The position numbers and the translations under genes are program-made. Positions 45,442-56,451 of a DNA stretch of 64,000 nt are shown here, in pieces. The stretch spans positions 121,129,524 to 121,193,523 of the forward strand of contig OX578145.1 in NCBI GenBank assembly GCA_951213105.1. Direction: 5' to 3'. The notes beneath the pieces are model-generated. The model saw nothing but the letters and a program-made list of their open reading frames with translations, had not been told where the DNA came from and did no database searches. Source of the DNA: Amaurobius ferox. Lineage: Eukaryota; Arthropoda; Arachnida; Araneae; Amaurobiidae. Position 1 is the first letter of the stretch, and every line of letters starts with the position of its first letter.

Positions 45442-47127
45442 ATGGTTATAAATTATAAGAACAATAATTTTGATAAAATATGTTTATCACGTATTTTGAG
45501 TGAACATGTCTTTAAATTTCCTATTAATGAGGTGAAAGTTAAAGTAGCATATAAATATGCATTACCTTTAGGAGGAAAATTATACAATTACAATAGTGTT
45601 TGTAAAAACGTCATGAAGTCAGAACAAACTTGCCCTTGTCAAAAATATCCGGCTTTTATAAACATTAATTTGGGCCATATCGTAACAGGTGATCTAAATC
45701 TGTTGAATGATTACAATTTAAAGCATACTTTTACATTGGGTACTAAATACAGATCCGAAGATTTTCGCGATATTGTTGAAGGTATTGTGAATGACATTGA
45801 AATGTTTATATATAAATGTGCAGTAAAATACAGCCTACCTTCTCAAGTATTTGATGAATGGAAATCTTGTTTAACACAAAGTATAAAGTTTATATATGGA
45901 GTTTTGGAAAAACACGTTAAATATGGGAAATACAGTATAAAAAATTTAGATAAATTGCAAAAGGATTTTGTTATAACATATGTTGATAAAGTTACTTCTA
46001 ATTATGCTTTCTCTTGCCAACATTTTTACAATAAAAAACTAATTGAATGTTACCTTGATATTAATGCATATAAAAAACTCAATCAGTCTAAAACAGAAAT
46101 CGTAAATCGTATTAAGGCAAAATATAAAATTTTGAGTTACAACCTAAATACCATCAAATTCCCATATATAACTCTTATACCTAAACTTCATAAAAACCCC
46201 ATTAAATTTAGACCTGTTACTAATGGTTTTAAAACATACTTAACTTTTGCAAATACAAGATTATTAAAACTTTTAAAAAATATATTGAAAAAAATAAAAA
46301 ATTCTGGTGTATTTTTCATTAATAATAGTAGTGAAGTAATTGAAAAACTTAAAAACATATCTGATGATTTACAGTATAGGAGTTGTGATTTCAATGACCT
46401 TTTTTGCAATATAGATATAAAGGATCTGTTTCAAATATTGATGGAGATGTATGATAAGTATGAGATGCAAAACCTCATTAAACAACATATATACAAATGT
46501 CTAGTCGAAATGGTCTTGTTTGAAACTGTGCTTTACGATGGAACTGATTTCTACAGACAGCGTAATGGCATTCCGATGGGGGGCGCTTGTTCATCTATTC
46601 TGGCCGATATATACTTGAACAAATACGAGGAGGGAACTCATATTTTAAACGAAATAGTATACATACGATATGTGGATGACATATTATATGCATGCCACGA
46701 TGACCGGGATCACTTAGATTTTACTTTTTTTCCTTCAAATTTGACATTAACAGAAACTTCCCGTAACATTGATAATAGTATTAATTTTTTAGATTTAACA
46801 TTATATAAACTTTCTAATGGTAAAGTAGGTTTTAAATTATATGATAAAAGAAAAGCATTTAATTTTAAAATAAATTACATTATTAATTGGCATTCTTGTT
46901 TGCATAGAAATGTTTTTAGGAACATTATCATAAATTTTTTAACAAGAAGCAAACGTTTAAATAGCAGTGTTGAAAATCGTTATATAAGTGATCTGAATTA
47001 TCTAGAAGAAGCAATCGTAATGGGTTACCCTCTACGTTTTCTCTGTGATATATTGTGTAAATTTTACGGCATAACCGTAACCGAGTGTTACGACTTGTAT
47101 TTGAGTGGAAGAGAGCTTTCTGTCTGA
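45442..47127 (+). CDS. PLE reverse transcriptase (copy B1)
   Basis: 561 codons, open. Contains the CxC motif CPC (64-66), GHIVTGDL (78-85), PYITLIPKLHKNPIKFRPV (241-259), motif A CDFNDLFCNID with Asp 316, motif B GIPMGGACSSILADIYL (376-392), motif C YVDDILYA with Asp pair 412-413 and INFLDLTL. All catalytic residues are present; only the endonuclease is missing, because of 5' truncation. The Met used here is internal to the longer protein of B2. It differs from B2 at three residues (45, 151 and 361). Whether it is transcribed is unknown; the truncated copy has no evident promoter of its own. Confidence 0.9.
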   Translation: MVINYKNNNFDKICLSRILSEHVFKFPINEVKVKVAYKYALPLGGKLYNYNSVCKNVMKSEQTCPCQKYPAFININLGHIVTGDLNLLNDYNLKHTFTLGTKYRSEDFRDIVEGIVNDIEMFIYKCAVKYSLPSQVFDEWKSCLTQSIKFIYGVLEKHVKYGKYSIKNLDKLQKDFVITYVDKVTSNYAFSCQHFYNKKLIECYLDINAYKKLNQSKTEIVNRIKAKYKILSYNLNTIKFPYITLIPKLHKNPIKFRPVTNGFKTYLTFANTRLLKLLKNILKKIKNSGVFFINNSSEVIEKLKNISDDLQYRSCDFNDLFCNIDIKDLFQILMEMYDKYEMQNLIKQHIYKCLVEMVLFETVLYDGTDFYRQRNGIPMGGACSSILADIYLNKYEEGTHILNEIVYIRYVDDILYACHDDRDHLDFTFFPSNLTLTETSRNIDNSINFLDLTLYKLSNGKVGFKLYDKRKAFNFKINYIINWHSCLHRNVFRNIIINFLTRSKRLNSSVENRYISDLNYLEEAIVMGYPLRFLCDILCKFYGITVTECYDLYLSGRELSV

Positions 47128-47404
47128 GATAGTATTGGACAGCGGCTGCATTGTGAAGGTCATGGTTGACTGTCTGAGGGAGATCATTAGGTACAAAGTA
47201 AGTGTCTTTTACATTTCGGTGAGGTGTATGCGTGGCTTGTTTTTCTTGATATATTGGTATTGGATGTGGGTCATTTTTGTAGTATTTTGTGTTTCTGTTT
47301 GGATGTAGTAAAACGCGTAGTCTTTGTATAGGTTAGGGAATGTATAGGTTTTTCAACTTTTTTCTTTTTTACATTTAAAGTATTAGTATATGTACTTGGT
47401 TGGC

Positions 47405-47504
47405 GACATTGTATCCGCTTCCGGGAGTGTCGTCATGACATAAAGCTGGCTAAACCGGGAAGTGGGGGTCACAATCCCCCCCGGCGAAATTTTGATACAA
47501 TGTC
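47405..47504 (+). ncRNA. Conserved folded 3' UTR motif, copy B1
   Basis: Closed by a perfect 11-bp stem (GACATTGTATC with GATACAATGTC). Inside: CTTCCGG pairs with CCGGGAAG; hairpin TGTC-GTCAT-GACA; AAAG-CTGG-CTAA; hairpin GGGGG-TCACAAT-CCCCC. The inner part is shared with copy C and with the tail at 52,021-52,086. Possibly the 3' recognition or end structure for reverse transcription; function is inference. Confidence 0.65.
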
Positions 47505-48114
47505 ATTCTTCTTTTTTCTTTTTCTAATTATTGAGTTGTATAGAAATGTACTTGTCTGAGCAGCTTGGCGCCTTTGAGTATATTTTCAGTTGTCTGTTTT
47601 TAGATGTGATAGATGTAATATTTATATGTATTTTTTTAAGCATCATGAAAAGCAGCATTGCGCTTCTGATCTTAAATTAAAAAAACAAAAACATATATTG
47701 TAAATATATAAAATATTAAGGGGATTGTGTTCCCTTATCTAAGGTTGGCTAGTAATATTGAGTGACATGCATTTTGAATAGGAGGTTACAATGAAGTAAG
47801 AAAGTACATTAAAATTTGTAGTCTTTGTGTAGTGCTTTAGGTTTCTGTAGTGGTTTAATACATGTTTTTCTTATGATTAAACTCTATAAATAATAAAAAT
47901 TAAAAAATAAAATAAAAAAATTTTACATAATAAAAACAATTAAAAAATAAATTTTAAAAATAAAAAATAAAAAATTTGTGTAAACTTTTCCTCTCTGTTG
48001 GTTAAATGAAAATGGGAAATGATGTGTTATAGTGATACATTTATGGAGTGTCTATGGTGATTTTGATTGATAAAGAAACGTTATCCTGTAAGGGATGACA
48101 TGTATTCTTTGTAG

Positions 48115-49008
48115 ATGAGTTATATTGCATGTATTTTTGGGGTGTTTTTGTACTGTAAAAACCCTCTTTTAAAATCATGTATGAAAAAAATAAATGAATT
48201 AGCGACTGGCAATTTCGGGGTTACGACCACGAATGCTCGGTTGACTAGTAGTAGGGGTACTGGTCAATCGTCAAAAAGTTTCCCTAGGCAGTATACTATG
48301 GACAAATATTTTAAACCTTTCATTGATGACAGTGGGAAAAACAAAAAAACTGTAAACGTACATGAAAATATGAAAAGCGGGCCGCGTATGGATGATCACC
48401 TTGAAGATATTAGTTATTATAGGAATTTCAAATCATTAAAGTTTAAAAAATGCACATCTAAAAGATGTAAACTTTGTCCAATTGCAGACCCTTTACAGAT
48501 TGGAACAAAGGATTTAAAGCTTACATTCTGTAAGGTTTTCAATAGCATATATTGTATAACATGTATGAAATGTGGTTTGAAATATATAGGCCAGACACAA
48601 AACTGTATAAACATTAGAATTAATTTACACCGTAGTAATATATATAAGTTACAAAAAAACTCTTCTACAGAGGCTACAATGGAAATAAAACACTTTTTTA
48701 AACATGGAATTGAAGCTATGCAGATCACATTGTTGGACATTGTAGTTGATATAAAAGAGAGATTGTGGTGGGAAAATTATTATATTACTCAACATAATTC
48801 TCTTTATCCATACGGATTAAATTCCGTGAGATATAATGTTAACTATAATAGAGAACAGATAAAATGTTTTGGTTCTGATATAGTAATTGATCATGGTTTT
48901 TTAAATCAAAAATATTATAATCATGGACCTTCACGTAAATACAGCGGTGGAAGAAAGCATAAAATTAATTTTGAAAAAACTGTAGAAAATATAATGAATT
49001 TTACTTAA
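48115..49008 (+). CDS. PLE N-terminal GIY-YIG endonuclease (copy B2)
   Basis: 297 codons from ATG. KYFKPF (65-70; the Met at 62 may be the real start), Cys-rich KKCTSKRCKLCP (111-122), Zn-finger Cys pair 150/153, YIG 157-159, Arg 168, His pair 193/197, catalytic Glu 220 in WWENYY, Asn 236 in YGLN. Complete by Naiad standards. It ends at TAA (49,006-49,008), but the next codons continue in the same frame with NNWIKN, matching STNWIKN of copy C, so the stop interrupts what was one ORF. It is TAA, not TGA, so selenocysteine recoding cannot explain it. Confidence 0.88.
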   Translation: MSYIACIFGVFLYCKNPLLKSCMKKINELATGNFGVTTTNARLTSSRGTGQSSKSFPRQYTMDKYFKPFIDDSGKNKKTVNVHENMKSGPRMDDHLEDISYYRNFKSLKFKKCTSKRCKLCPIADPLQIGTKDLKLTFCKVFNSIYCITCMKCGLKYIGQTQNCINIRINLHRSNIYKLQKNSSTEATMEIKHFFKHGIEAMQITLLDIVVDIKERLWWENYYITQHNSLYPYGLNSVRYNVNYNREQIKCFGSDIVIDHGFLNQKYYNHGPSRKYSGGRKHKINFEKTVENIMNFT

Positions 49009-50928
49009 ACACACAAGAATAATCACGATTTATCGAATAACTGGATAAAAAACTTGGTATTTGGTTTCAGAGGTCATTACATCAAAAGGATTTGGAGGTA
49101 TTGTCAAGACGATACGTTTTATGATTCATGTGGTCTGGTAGATGAAAAGCTGGATGTTTTATTGGATTACATAAAGTTGAGAGCTAAAATTTTAAATATT
49201 AATCTGGGTGAAAATATAACGAACAAAACGAATTATGAATTCATGGTTATAAATTATAAGAACAATAATTTTGATAAAATATGTTTATCACGTATTTTGA
49301 GTGAACATGTTTTTAAATTTCCTATTAATGAGGTGAAAGTTAAAGTAGCATATAAATATGCATTACCTTTAGGAAGAAAATTATACAATTACAATAGTGT
49401 TTGTAAAAACGTCATGAAGTCAGAACAAACTTGCCCTTGTCAAAAATATCCGGCTTTTATAAACATTAATTTGGGCCATATCGTAACAGGTGATCTAAAT
49501 CTGTTGAATGATTACAATTTAAAGCATACTTTTACATTGGGTACTAAATACAGATCCGAAGATTTTCGCGATATTGTTGAAGGTATTGTGAATGACATTG
49601 AAATGTTTATATATAAATGTGCAGTAAAATACAGCCTACCGTCTCAAGTATTTGATGAATGGAAATCTTGTTTAACACAAAGTATAAAGTTTAAATATGG
49701 AGTTTTGGAAAAACACGTTAAATATGGGAAATACAGTATAAAAAATTTAGATAAATTGCAAAAGGATTTTGTTATAACATATGTTGATAAAGTTACTTCT
49801 AATTATGCTTTCTCTTGCCAACATTTTTACAATAAAAAACTAATTGAATGTTACCTTGATATTAATGCATATAAAAAACTCAATCAGTCTAAAACAGAAA
49901 TCGTAAATCGTATTAAGGCAAAATATAAAATTTTGAGTTACAACCTAAATACCATCAAATTCCCATATATAACTCTTATACCTAAACTTCATAAAAACCC
50001 CATTAAATTTAGACCTGTTACTAATGGTTTTAAAACATACTTAACTTTTGCAAATACAAGATTATTAAAACTTTTAAAAAATATATTGAAAAAAATAAAA
50101 AATTCTGGTGTATTTTTCATTAATAATAGTAGTGAAGTAATTGAAAAACTTAAAAACATATCTGACGATTTACAGTATAGGAGTTGTGATTTCAATGACC
50201 TTTTTTGCAATATAGATATAAAGGATCTGTTTCAAATATTGATGGAGATGTATGATAAGTATGAGATGCAAAACCTCATTAAACAACATATATACAAATG
50301 TCTAGTCGAAATGGTCTTGTTTAAAACTGTGCTTTACGATGGAACTGATTTCTACAGACAGCGTAATGGCATTCCGATGGGGGGCGCTTGTTCATCTATT
50401 CTGGCCGATATATACTTGAACAAATACGAGGAGGGAACTCATATTTTAAACGAAATAGTATACATACGATATGTGGATGACATATTATATGCATGCCACG
50501 ATGACCGGGATCACTTAGATTTTACTTTTTTTCCTTCAAATTTGACATTAACAGAAACTTCCCGTAACATTGATAATAGTATTAATTTTTTAGATTTAAC
50601 ATTATATAAACTTTCTAATGGTAAAGTAGGTTTTAAATTATATGATAAAAGAAAAGCATTTAATTTTAAAATAAATTACATTATTAATTGGCATTCTTGT
50701 TTGCATAGAAATGTTTTTAGGAACATTATCATAAATTTTTTAACAAGAAGCAAACGTTTAAATAGCAGTGTTGAAAATCGTTATATAAGTGATCTGAATT
50801 ATCTAGAAGAAGCAATCGTAATGGGTTACCCTCTACGTTTTCTCTGTGATATATTGTGTAAATTTTACGGCATAACCGTAACCGAGTGTTACGACTTGTA
50901 TTTGAGTGGAAGAGAGCTTTCTGTCTGA
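49009..50928 (+). CDS. PLE linker and reverse transcriptase (copy B2)
   Basis: Same frame as the endonuclease after one TAA. Open to the TGA at 50,926-50,928. Linker with FGFRGHYIKRIWRYC, then CxC (CPC), and the same reverse transcriptase motifs as B1, including PMGGACSS and YVDDILYA. There is no ATG at the start of the open part, so without read-through the reverse transcriptase would need internal initiation, for instance at the Met (49,243) that opens the B1 frame. Confidence 0.88.
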   Translation, partial: THKNNHDLSNNWIKNLVFGFRGHYIKRIWRYCQDDTFYDSCGLVDEKLDVLLDYIKLRAKILNINLGENITNKTNYEFMVINYKNNNFDKICLSRILSEHVFKFPINEVKVKVAYKYALPLGRKLYNYNSVCKNVMKSEQTCPCQKYPAFININLGHIVTGDLNLLNDYNLKHTFTLGTKYRSEDFRDIVEGIVNDIEMFIYKCAVKYSLPSQVFDEWKSCLTQSIKFKYGVLEKHVKYGKYSIKNLDKLQKDFVITYVDKVTSNYAFSCQHFYNKKLIECYLDINAYKKLNQSKTEIVNRIKAKYKILSYNLNTIKFPYITLIPKLHKNPIKFRPVTNGFKTYLTFANTRLLKLLKNILKKIKNSGVFFINNSSEVIEKLKNISDDLQYRSCDFNDLFCNIDIKDLFQILMEMYDKYEMQNLIKQHIYKCLVEMVLFKTVLYDGTDFYRQRNGIPMGGACSSILADIYLNKYEEGTHILNEIVYIRYVDDILYACHDDRDHLDFTFFPSNLTLTETSRNIDNSINFLDLTLYKLSNGKVGFKLYDKRKAFNFKINYIINWHSCLHRNVFRNIIINFLTRSKRLNSSVENRYISDLNYLEEAIVMGYPLRFLCDILCKFYGITVTECYDLYLSGRELSV

Positions 50929-51205
50929 GATAGTATTGGACAGCGGCTGCATTGTGAAGGTCATGGTTGACTGTCTGAGGGAGATCATTAGGTACAAAGT
51001 AAGTGTCTTTTACATTTCGGTGAGGTGTATGCGTGGCTTGTTTTTCTTGATATATTGGTATTGGATGTGGGTCATTTTTGTAGTATTTTGTGTTTCTGTT
51101 TGGATGTAGTAAAACGCGTAGTCTTTGTATAGGTTAGGGAATGTATAGGTTTTTCAACTTTTTTCTTTTTTACATTTAAAGTATTAGTATATGTACTTGG
51201 TTGGC

Positions 51206-51302
51206 GACATTGTATCCGCTTCCGGGAGTGTCGTCATGACTAAAGCTGGCTAAACCGGGAAGTGGGGGTCACAATCCCCCCGGCGAATTTTGATACAATG
51301 TC
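51206..51302 (+). ncRNA. Conserved folded 3' UTR motif, copy B2
   Basis: Same as in B1 with three small length differences in unpaired or homopolymer positions (GACTAAAG versus GACATAAAG; C run and A run shorter). The 11-bp closing stem is intact. Confidence 0.65.
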
Positions 51303-51306
51303 ATTC

Positions 51307-51701
<395 letters not shown>

Positions 51702-51901
51702 NNNNNNNNNNNNNNNNNNNNNNNNNNNNNNNNNNNNNNNNNNNNNNNNNNNNNNNNNNNNNNNNNNNNNNNNNNNNNNNNNNNNNNNNNNNNNNNNNNN
51801 NNNNNNNNNNNNNNNNNNNNNNNNNNNNNNNNNNNNNNNNNNNNNNNNNNNNNNNNNNNNNNNNNNNNNNNNNNNNNNNNNNNNNNNNNNNNNNNNNNNN
51901 N
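51702..51901. other. Assembly gap (200 N)
   Basis: Exactly 200 N, probably a placeholder; true length unknown. It sits in the TA tract. Confidence 0.99.
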
Positions 51902-52134
51902 TTTTAACACTCATCTCAAAAATATTACAAAAGAAAGATCTAGGAAATATACAAGGAATATTATGAAACACAAGGAACAACAGAAACAAATAAAGGAGTG
52001 CAAACGGGGTATCAGTAATGTCTAGGGGGATTGTGACCCCTATACCTGGTTAAAGCGTGCTTTTATTCCCGGGAAACACTCCCAGAAACAACCAATCTTT
52101 CAGTCAGTTATTTTGTAATCAATCAGTTCTTTTG

Positions 52135-52139
<5 letters not shown>
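51902..52139 (-). mobile_element. Naiad 3' tail fragment (copy F)
   Basis: Minus-strand 3' UTR of another Naiad: it contains the folded motif at 52,021-52,086 and matches the equivalent part of copy C (GGAAACACTCCC, TTTATTCC, GTGACCCCTA on the plus strand). No coding part; cut off on the right by a TA tract. Confidence 0.65.
52021..52086 (-). ncRNA. Conserved folded 3' UTR motif, copy F
   Basis: Minus strand: CTGGGAGTGT, TTCCCGGGAA, AAAG-CACG-CTTT, AACCAGG, then TAGGGG-TCACAAT-CCCCTA. The stem CTGG/CCAG replaces CCGG/CCGG of copies B and C, a compensatory change. Confidence 0.6.

Positions 52140-52171
<32 letters not shown>
52139..52171. repeat. (TA)n tract
   Basis: Pure TA run on the right side of tail F. 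Confidence 0.95.
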
Positions 52172-52179
<8 letters not shown>

Positions 52180-52275
52180 CGTAGCATACTAAAAAAATTA
52201 AGGATACTTTGCAAATGTGAAAATGTAAAAAAATAAAAGCTTCTGACTTTTCTTTCCTTGGACTTTCAAACATTT

Positions 52276-52399
52276 AATATATATATATACATATATATAT
52301 ACACACACACATATATATATACATATATATACATACATGTACTTACATGTACATATACATACATGTACATATATATATATACATATATATATATATACA

Positions 52400-52433
<34 letters not shown>

Positions 52434-52520
52434 AATATACATACATATATATACATATATACATATATATACATACATATATATACATATATATATATAC
52501 ATACATACATATATATATAC

Positions 52521-52551
<31 letters not shown>

Positions 52552-52572
52552 CATATATATACATATATATGT
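52276..52572. repeat. TA/TACA microsatellite
   Basis: About 300 bp of ATATAC/ATACAT units and a CACACACA segment. Long open frames here on both strands are repeat artefacts. Confidence 0.97.
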
Positions 52573-53279
52573 AAGAACAAGGTTTGAAGGTCTAATGAAA
52601 GAAAAGTGAGAAGCCGTAACTCGAAAAACCTAACTTTCTAACAAGCTTATAAAATGAAATTATAAATCAACAAATCTTAAAGCAAATGGAAAAAATACAA
52701 ATTTCGAATCAACAAGTCAAAGAAAAGTATCAAAAACAATGGTATGGAATCGATAAAAGAAAGATAGACGAAATCCAAGCACAAACGCTATACACGTGAC
52801 AAGGTCTAGGCCTAAATCAGGATTTGTTCACTTCTTCAAAACTCATTTTCAAGTCCAAGTGTCTTGTAGAAGCAAACACAAAAATGTATGTATCCGAAGA
52901 AATAGATAGCTAATATCTATAAACTATTTCTACTTGGACTACATACATAAAGAAGAAAAAATAAAAGGAAAAAAGGATACCTGGAATCTAACTGAAAATA
53001 TACACGATTCTATCGACCACGGGAACACAGAAAGAAGTGACCAGTGTTGCCATTCACAAAGGAATAAGATATGATCTACTGTTTGCATTCGTAAGAAATA
53101 AATAACAGTAATGCGAACAGACATGTGCAAGAGATAATATACAATCAAGAAGAGCAATAATAGAAAGGCAAATGTGTAAGTGAATGTAAAAAGAAAATAT
53201 AATTAAAACAAGAGAAGGGAGATGTCAGGTTAATATATAAAACACCATAAAAAGAATTCATGAAAATCCAGCTAATCTG
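52573..53279. other. Gene-free stretch left of PLE relic E
   Basis: No gene seen. It may be the 3' region of relic E, since it lies on that side, but I see no clear match to the 3' region of copy A. Confidence 0.35.
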
Positions 53280-53520
53280 AATTTTTTAACTATACCATTT
53301 ACAAAATAAGAGGGATATTTAGATATTTGCTGGTAATTCTTAGATTATCAATATGTAAAGTATGAAATGTTTACCAGATAATCTATATATTCTAAAAAGC
53401 TGATTAAGAATAATATTTCTGAACAATAGAAACGAGTTGCAGGAGTTAAATGGTAAGATTTTATTATTATTAAAATTAAAAGAGTCTTTTTTATCATATA
53501 AATTAGTAACAATTCTATCT
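53280..53520 (-). pseudogene. Degraded PLE reverse transcriptase end (copy E, A-like)
   Basis: On the minus strand IVTNLYDKKDSFNFN and LLFRNIILNQLFRIYRL match the C-terminal part of copy A (VITNLYDKKDSYNF, LFRNIILNQLFRIHRL). A stop follows. A 30-bp piece at its start (ATCATATAAATTAGTAACAA) is duplicated at about 53,527-53,551. Confidence 0.75.
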
Positions 53521-54183
53521 AAATATCATATAAATTAGTAACAATTCTATTTTTTGCATTATCATTCCTATTTACTCATTTTTTACATTTGCATACTTAC
53601 ACAGTATCCTTAATTTTTTAGAGTTTTCTACGGTATTTATAAACTATATATATATATATATATATACATATATACAGTGAAGTATTGTACAATACTACAA
53701 TATTTCATTTTTAAATAAACATTTAATCAATAACTTACAGATACATACCCGAACGAAATTCACTGTGGAGGGTTGCAACACCATCATGAAACTGTATGGT
53801 AATTTAGTTACAAGCTATTACCATCTTAAACAATTCTGACCTTTTATTTCTATTTTTCTCTCTGAATTCAACATTTCTTGAAACGGAGCAAGATGTCCGC
53901 TACTGCCTGACATAGATGCTATGTGTAGTAAGAAATTCCAATGTGAAGAATCGATACAATACCCGGATGGATGCTGGATTCATTTGGCGAGAACGAAGTT
54001 GTCGCCAAATCGATTGTTTGTGATGTTCATACCATCTATTCATACTTACTTAGTAATAATAGATATAGTTATCAAACTAGGTTCAATTTCCATCTCAGAC
54101 GGTATTCGTTGGCTGCATGTGTTACTTTTCGTGGATTTCCTAGCATGTAATGAAAAATATTCATGGTTTCTCCTTTACTAATT
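53521..54183. other. Gene-free stretch
   Basis: A short (TA)n run at 53,646-53,666; otherwise nothing recognised. Confidence 0.4.
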
Positions 54184-54810
54184 TACCATGGTAATGCATA
54201 AGGGAAGTATTGGAATCATGTCGAAAATTGCAACTCGAGTTTCCGACGGTTCTAAACGTTTTGGGGCCCATTGAATACGAAAAATCTATTTTTAGCATGA
54301 CATTTGTGTGTATGTATGCGGTTTTGTATATCTGTCTGTGTGATCTTTGTATACACTCTAATTTATAAAATTGACAAAATTTCATAACATTTTATATGTA
54401 AGTCATTTGTGGGTGACCCTGTTGCTAATAAGATTTTGATTTGATTCGGAAAAAGAACTGCCTTTGTTTTGTGAAATGGCCCAGATATATCTTCAAAAAT
54501 CTAAAGTAAAAGACTATGTATACTCAAATTTATGAATTAAATGCTTCTTTTATACGTTATTTTTTATGATAAAAGATACGTGGTTAACCCCATTACTATA
54601 GGCGTAGCAGTTATCGAGTCATTTTACTCCACTTTTGAAAATAAATCCAGTTACCAAATGAAAACTGAAATTCATTTAAAAGTGTAAATTCAGTGTAATT
54701 TAAAATAATTATGGGCGTTACTTTGGCAATTAAACTCAAGTTAATGAATTAGCGAAGGAATGAAGACAAGGTGAATATGAGTCTGCAGGGAATGTCATCT
54801 GCTGTCCAGA
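54184..54810 (+). mobile_element. R2 repeat, degraded copy
   Basis: TAAGGGAAGTATTGGAATCA and the GCAACTCGAGTTTCCGACGG block at the left, GTCTGCAGGGAATGTCATC at the right. A further internal R2 piece follows at about 54,822-54,950 (GGACCAAATTTCACAAAATT, CTACCCTGGTGCTG). Confidence 0.55.
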
Positions 54811-55146
54811 GATTTGTACTTAAAAGGACCAAATTTCACAAAATTTGATAGGTAAGTAAGTCACTTGTGAGCTACCCTGGTGCTGTTAAGATTTTGGTAC
54901 AATTCTGGAAAAAGGAACCTGCTATTTTTGCGAAATAGCCCTCATAATATTGTATAGAGAAGGGACATTTTATTATCTGCGAGCACTTACAGCCTTCAAA
55001 ATTTTCAGACGATAAATAATATATTATATATTCATACTTACAAATAAAGCATATTCACATACATTGTAGATACATAGAATTAGGATGATTACAAACTGCT
55101 TAAAAGCGAACGTAAACTGGAAGAAATATATGTCATTATTCACTTT

Positions 55147-55652
55147 TGCGCGATGGTGTTGTTGTTGTTGAGACCCAGACCGTCCGACCTACCATTGCGC
55201 GATGGTGTGTCACAACTTCGGTGGGGTAGTTTTGAGTATCCATCTTTATGTAGCCGACCCGCCCTCTCTAGGTGCGTGGCAAGAAAGGAGACGTCAATCA
55301 CGTAAGACTTGAAATACTTGCTAACGGTTGAGTATGTCGCTCGATGCACTTGCTCATACAATAAAACTCTACACGTTTAGAAACTTAACATTTTAATAAC
55401 ACTAAACTTTAACACAACAAATTATAGACTACATTACGTGCTATACTTAAAATGTTGCAGCGTAATTGATCTAAGATAATGCATGCACATAGTTGAGCAA
55501 AGAGTTGGAGCCCGCGAGACGCCGGGCTCCGTAACTACGAAACCGAAGTTGTGGCGGTTGCATAGTCTTAAATAACGAACTGTAGACATGCGCATTACCG
55601 CATTGACAGGATCGCAGAATCTGTGTAGTCCCGCAGCAACGGTGATGCCACA
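55147..55652 (-). repeat. 3' LTR of the Gypsy element
   Basis: Minus strand begins TGTGGCATCACC and ends at TGCGCGATGG's complement. It matches 60,550-61,019 over its whole length apart from point changes, a SINE tail with duplication (49 bp) and a small deletion near 55,515-55,545. Contains AATAAA on the plus strand at 55,360, not on the coding strand. Confidence 0.85.
55159..55194 (-). mobile_element. SINE tail fragment in the LTR
   Basis: (GTT)n then GAGACCCAGACCGTCCGACC, the complement of the tail of the SINE at 27,024. Flanked by TTGCGCGATGGTG at 55,146-55,158 and 55,195-55,207, a 13-bp duplication; the other LTR has a single uninterrupted copy of this site. Only the last 36 bp were inserted. 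Confidence 0.8.
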
Positions 55653-56450
55653 GTACTCCCCCTAGGAAAAAAAGACCGCCCGGGCCTGAAAATGAACCAC
55701 AGGCTTAGACCTCCAGCCAGACCTAGATACTCTATGGCCACCAGAACTGGGAGTTTCCAAGACACTTGTGTGCTCACCTGCGCCGGGATCCACCACATAC
55801 TTCCGTATAGCTGAAATGAAAAGTCTAGGCACATTTGCAGATATATCACTACACATTGAACTATTACAAGCAGGGAAAGGCATGAAACACAAATCAAGAC
55901 CTGTATGCATTTCTAACACATGATCCTGCAACTGATCTATAACAATACTCTCAAAATCAATCGAATCAGTTAAACTTATATAATATTGATTCTTTGACAA
56001 AGTATCAACGACCACGTTTTCGTCCCCAGAATATATCTAATACAGTCTGTAAAATGACTGACCATTTCCAATGTCGAACCTGTCGAGTAGAAGCATCAAC
56101 CATTAATACCTTCGGTACCCCCGGAGCAGGAAATACAGGAAAAGTTATATCGGAAATTCCGCGGCTAAACAGATAGGAAGTGCTCACTAAGCCCGACCAA
56201 TAGGTTTATCCACAATAGTTACATGGAGAAATACATTTACGAGCTTTTCCTTTAAATTTATCATGATACCAGCAGAACCCATCAGCACGCGAACCTCATG
56301 AAGAACTTTTCCTTCTGCGTCCGAAACTGTTACTTTCAGCATGAACAGTTTCAGACTTAGAAACGGAACTTAGCTCACGGATTACATGTTTAGCTCAGCC
56401 AAAACTGTCCTGCTTACTTCCATTCCGAACTATCTCTCGAAATGTTCGAG
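55653..56450 (-). pseudogene. Gypsy gag end and pol remnants
   Basis: Broken pieces only: a gag-like FCWYHDKFKGKARKC, then a piece like the end of the RNase H region (VVDTLSKNQYYI, IDFESIVIDQ), then a basic C-terminal part of pol (SGGHRVSRSGWRSKP). Protease, reverse transcriptase and integrase are not found, so a large internal deletion has occurred. Several stops. Confidence 0.6.
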
Positions 56451-56451
56451 A

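Larger units (their letters stand above)
45426..47504 (+). mobile_element. Naiad PLE copy B1, 5'-truncated, upstream half of a tandem pair
   Basis: Begins abruptly at ACGAATTATGAATTCATGG inside the element and continues to the 3' end. It aligns with copy B2 (offset 3,801 bp) without any indel through the ORF. B2's 5' region starts directly after it, at about 47,513. This is the partial-tandem or pseudo-LTR layout typical of PLEs. Confidence 0.85.
47513..51302 (+). mobile_element. Naiad PLE copy B2, apparently full length
   Basis: 5' region 47,513-48,114 (no gene, A-rich near 47,890-47,990), endonuclease 48,115-49,008, reverse transcriptase in the same frame to 50,928, 3' UTR to 51,302 with the same folded motif as B1, then a long (TA)n tract. 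Near identity to B1 suggests both arose in one recent event. Confidence 0.85.

Noticed and set aside
42176..50928. Naiad copies as multi-selenocysteine proteins
   Set aside because: Spider Naiads can carry in-frame TGA codons, but no internal TGA interrupts copies A, B or C; the only in-frame stop (49,006) is TAA. No SECIS could be recognised by eye.
55994..56187. Short open frames on both strands in the Gypsy remnant
   Set aside because: Part of a decayed pol/gag region; no domain could be recognised.
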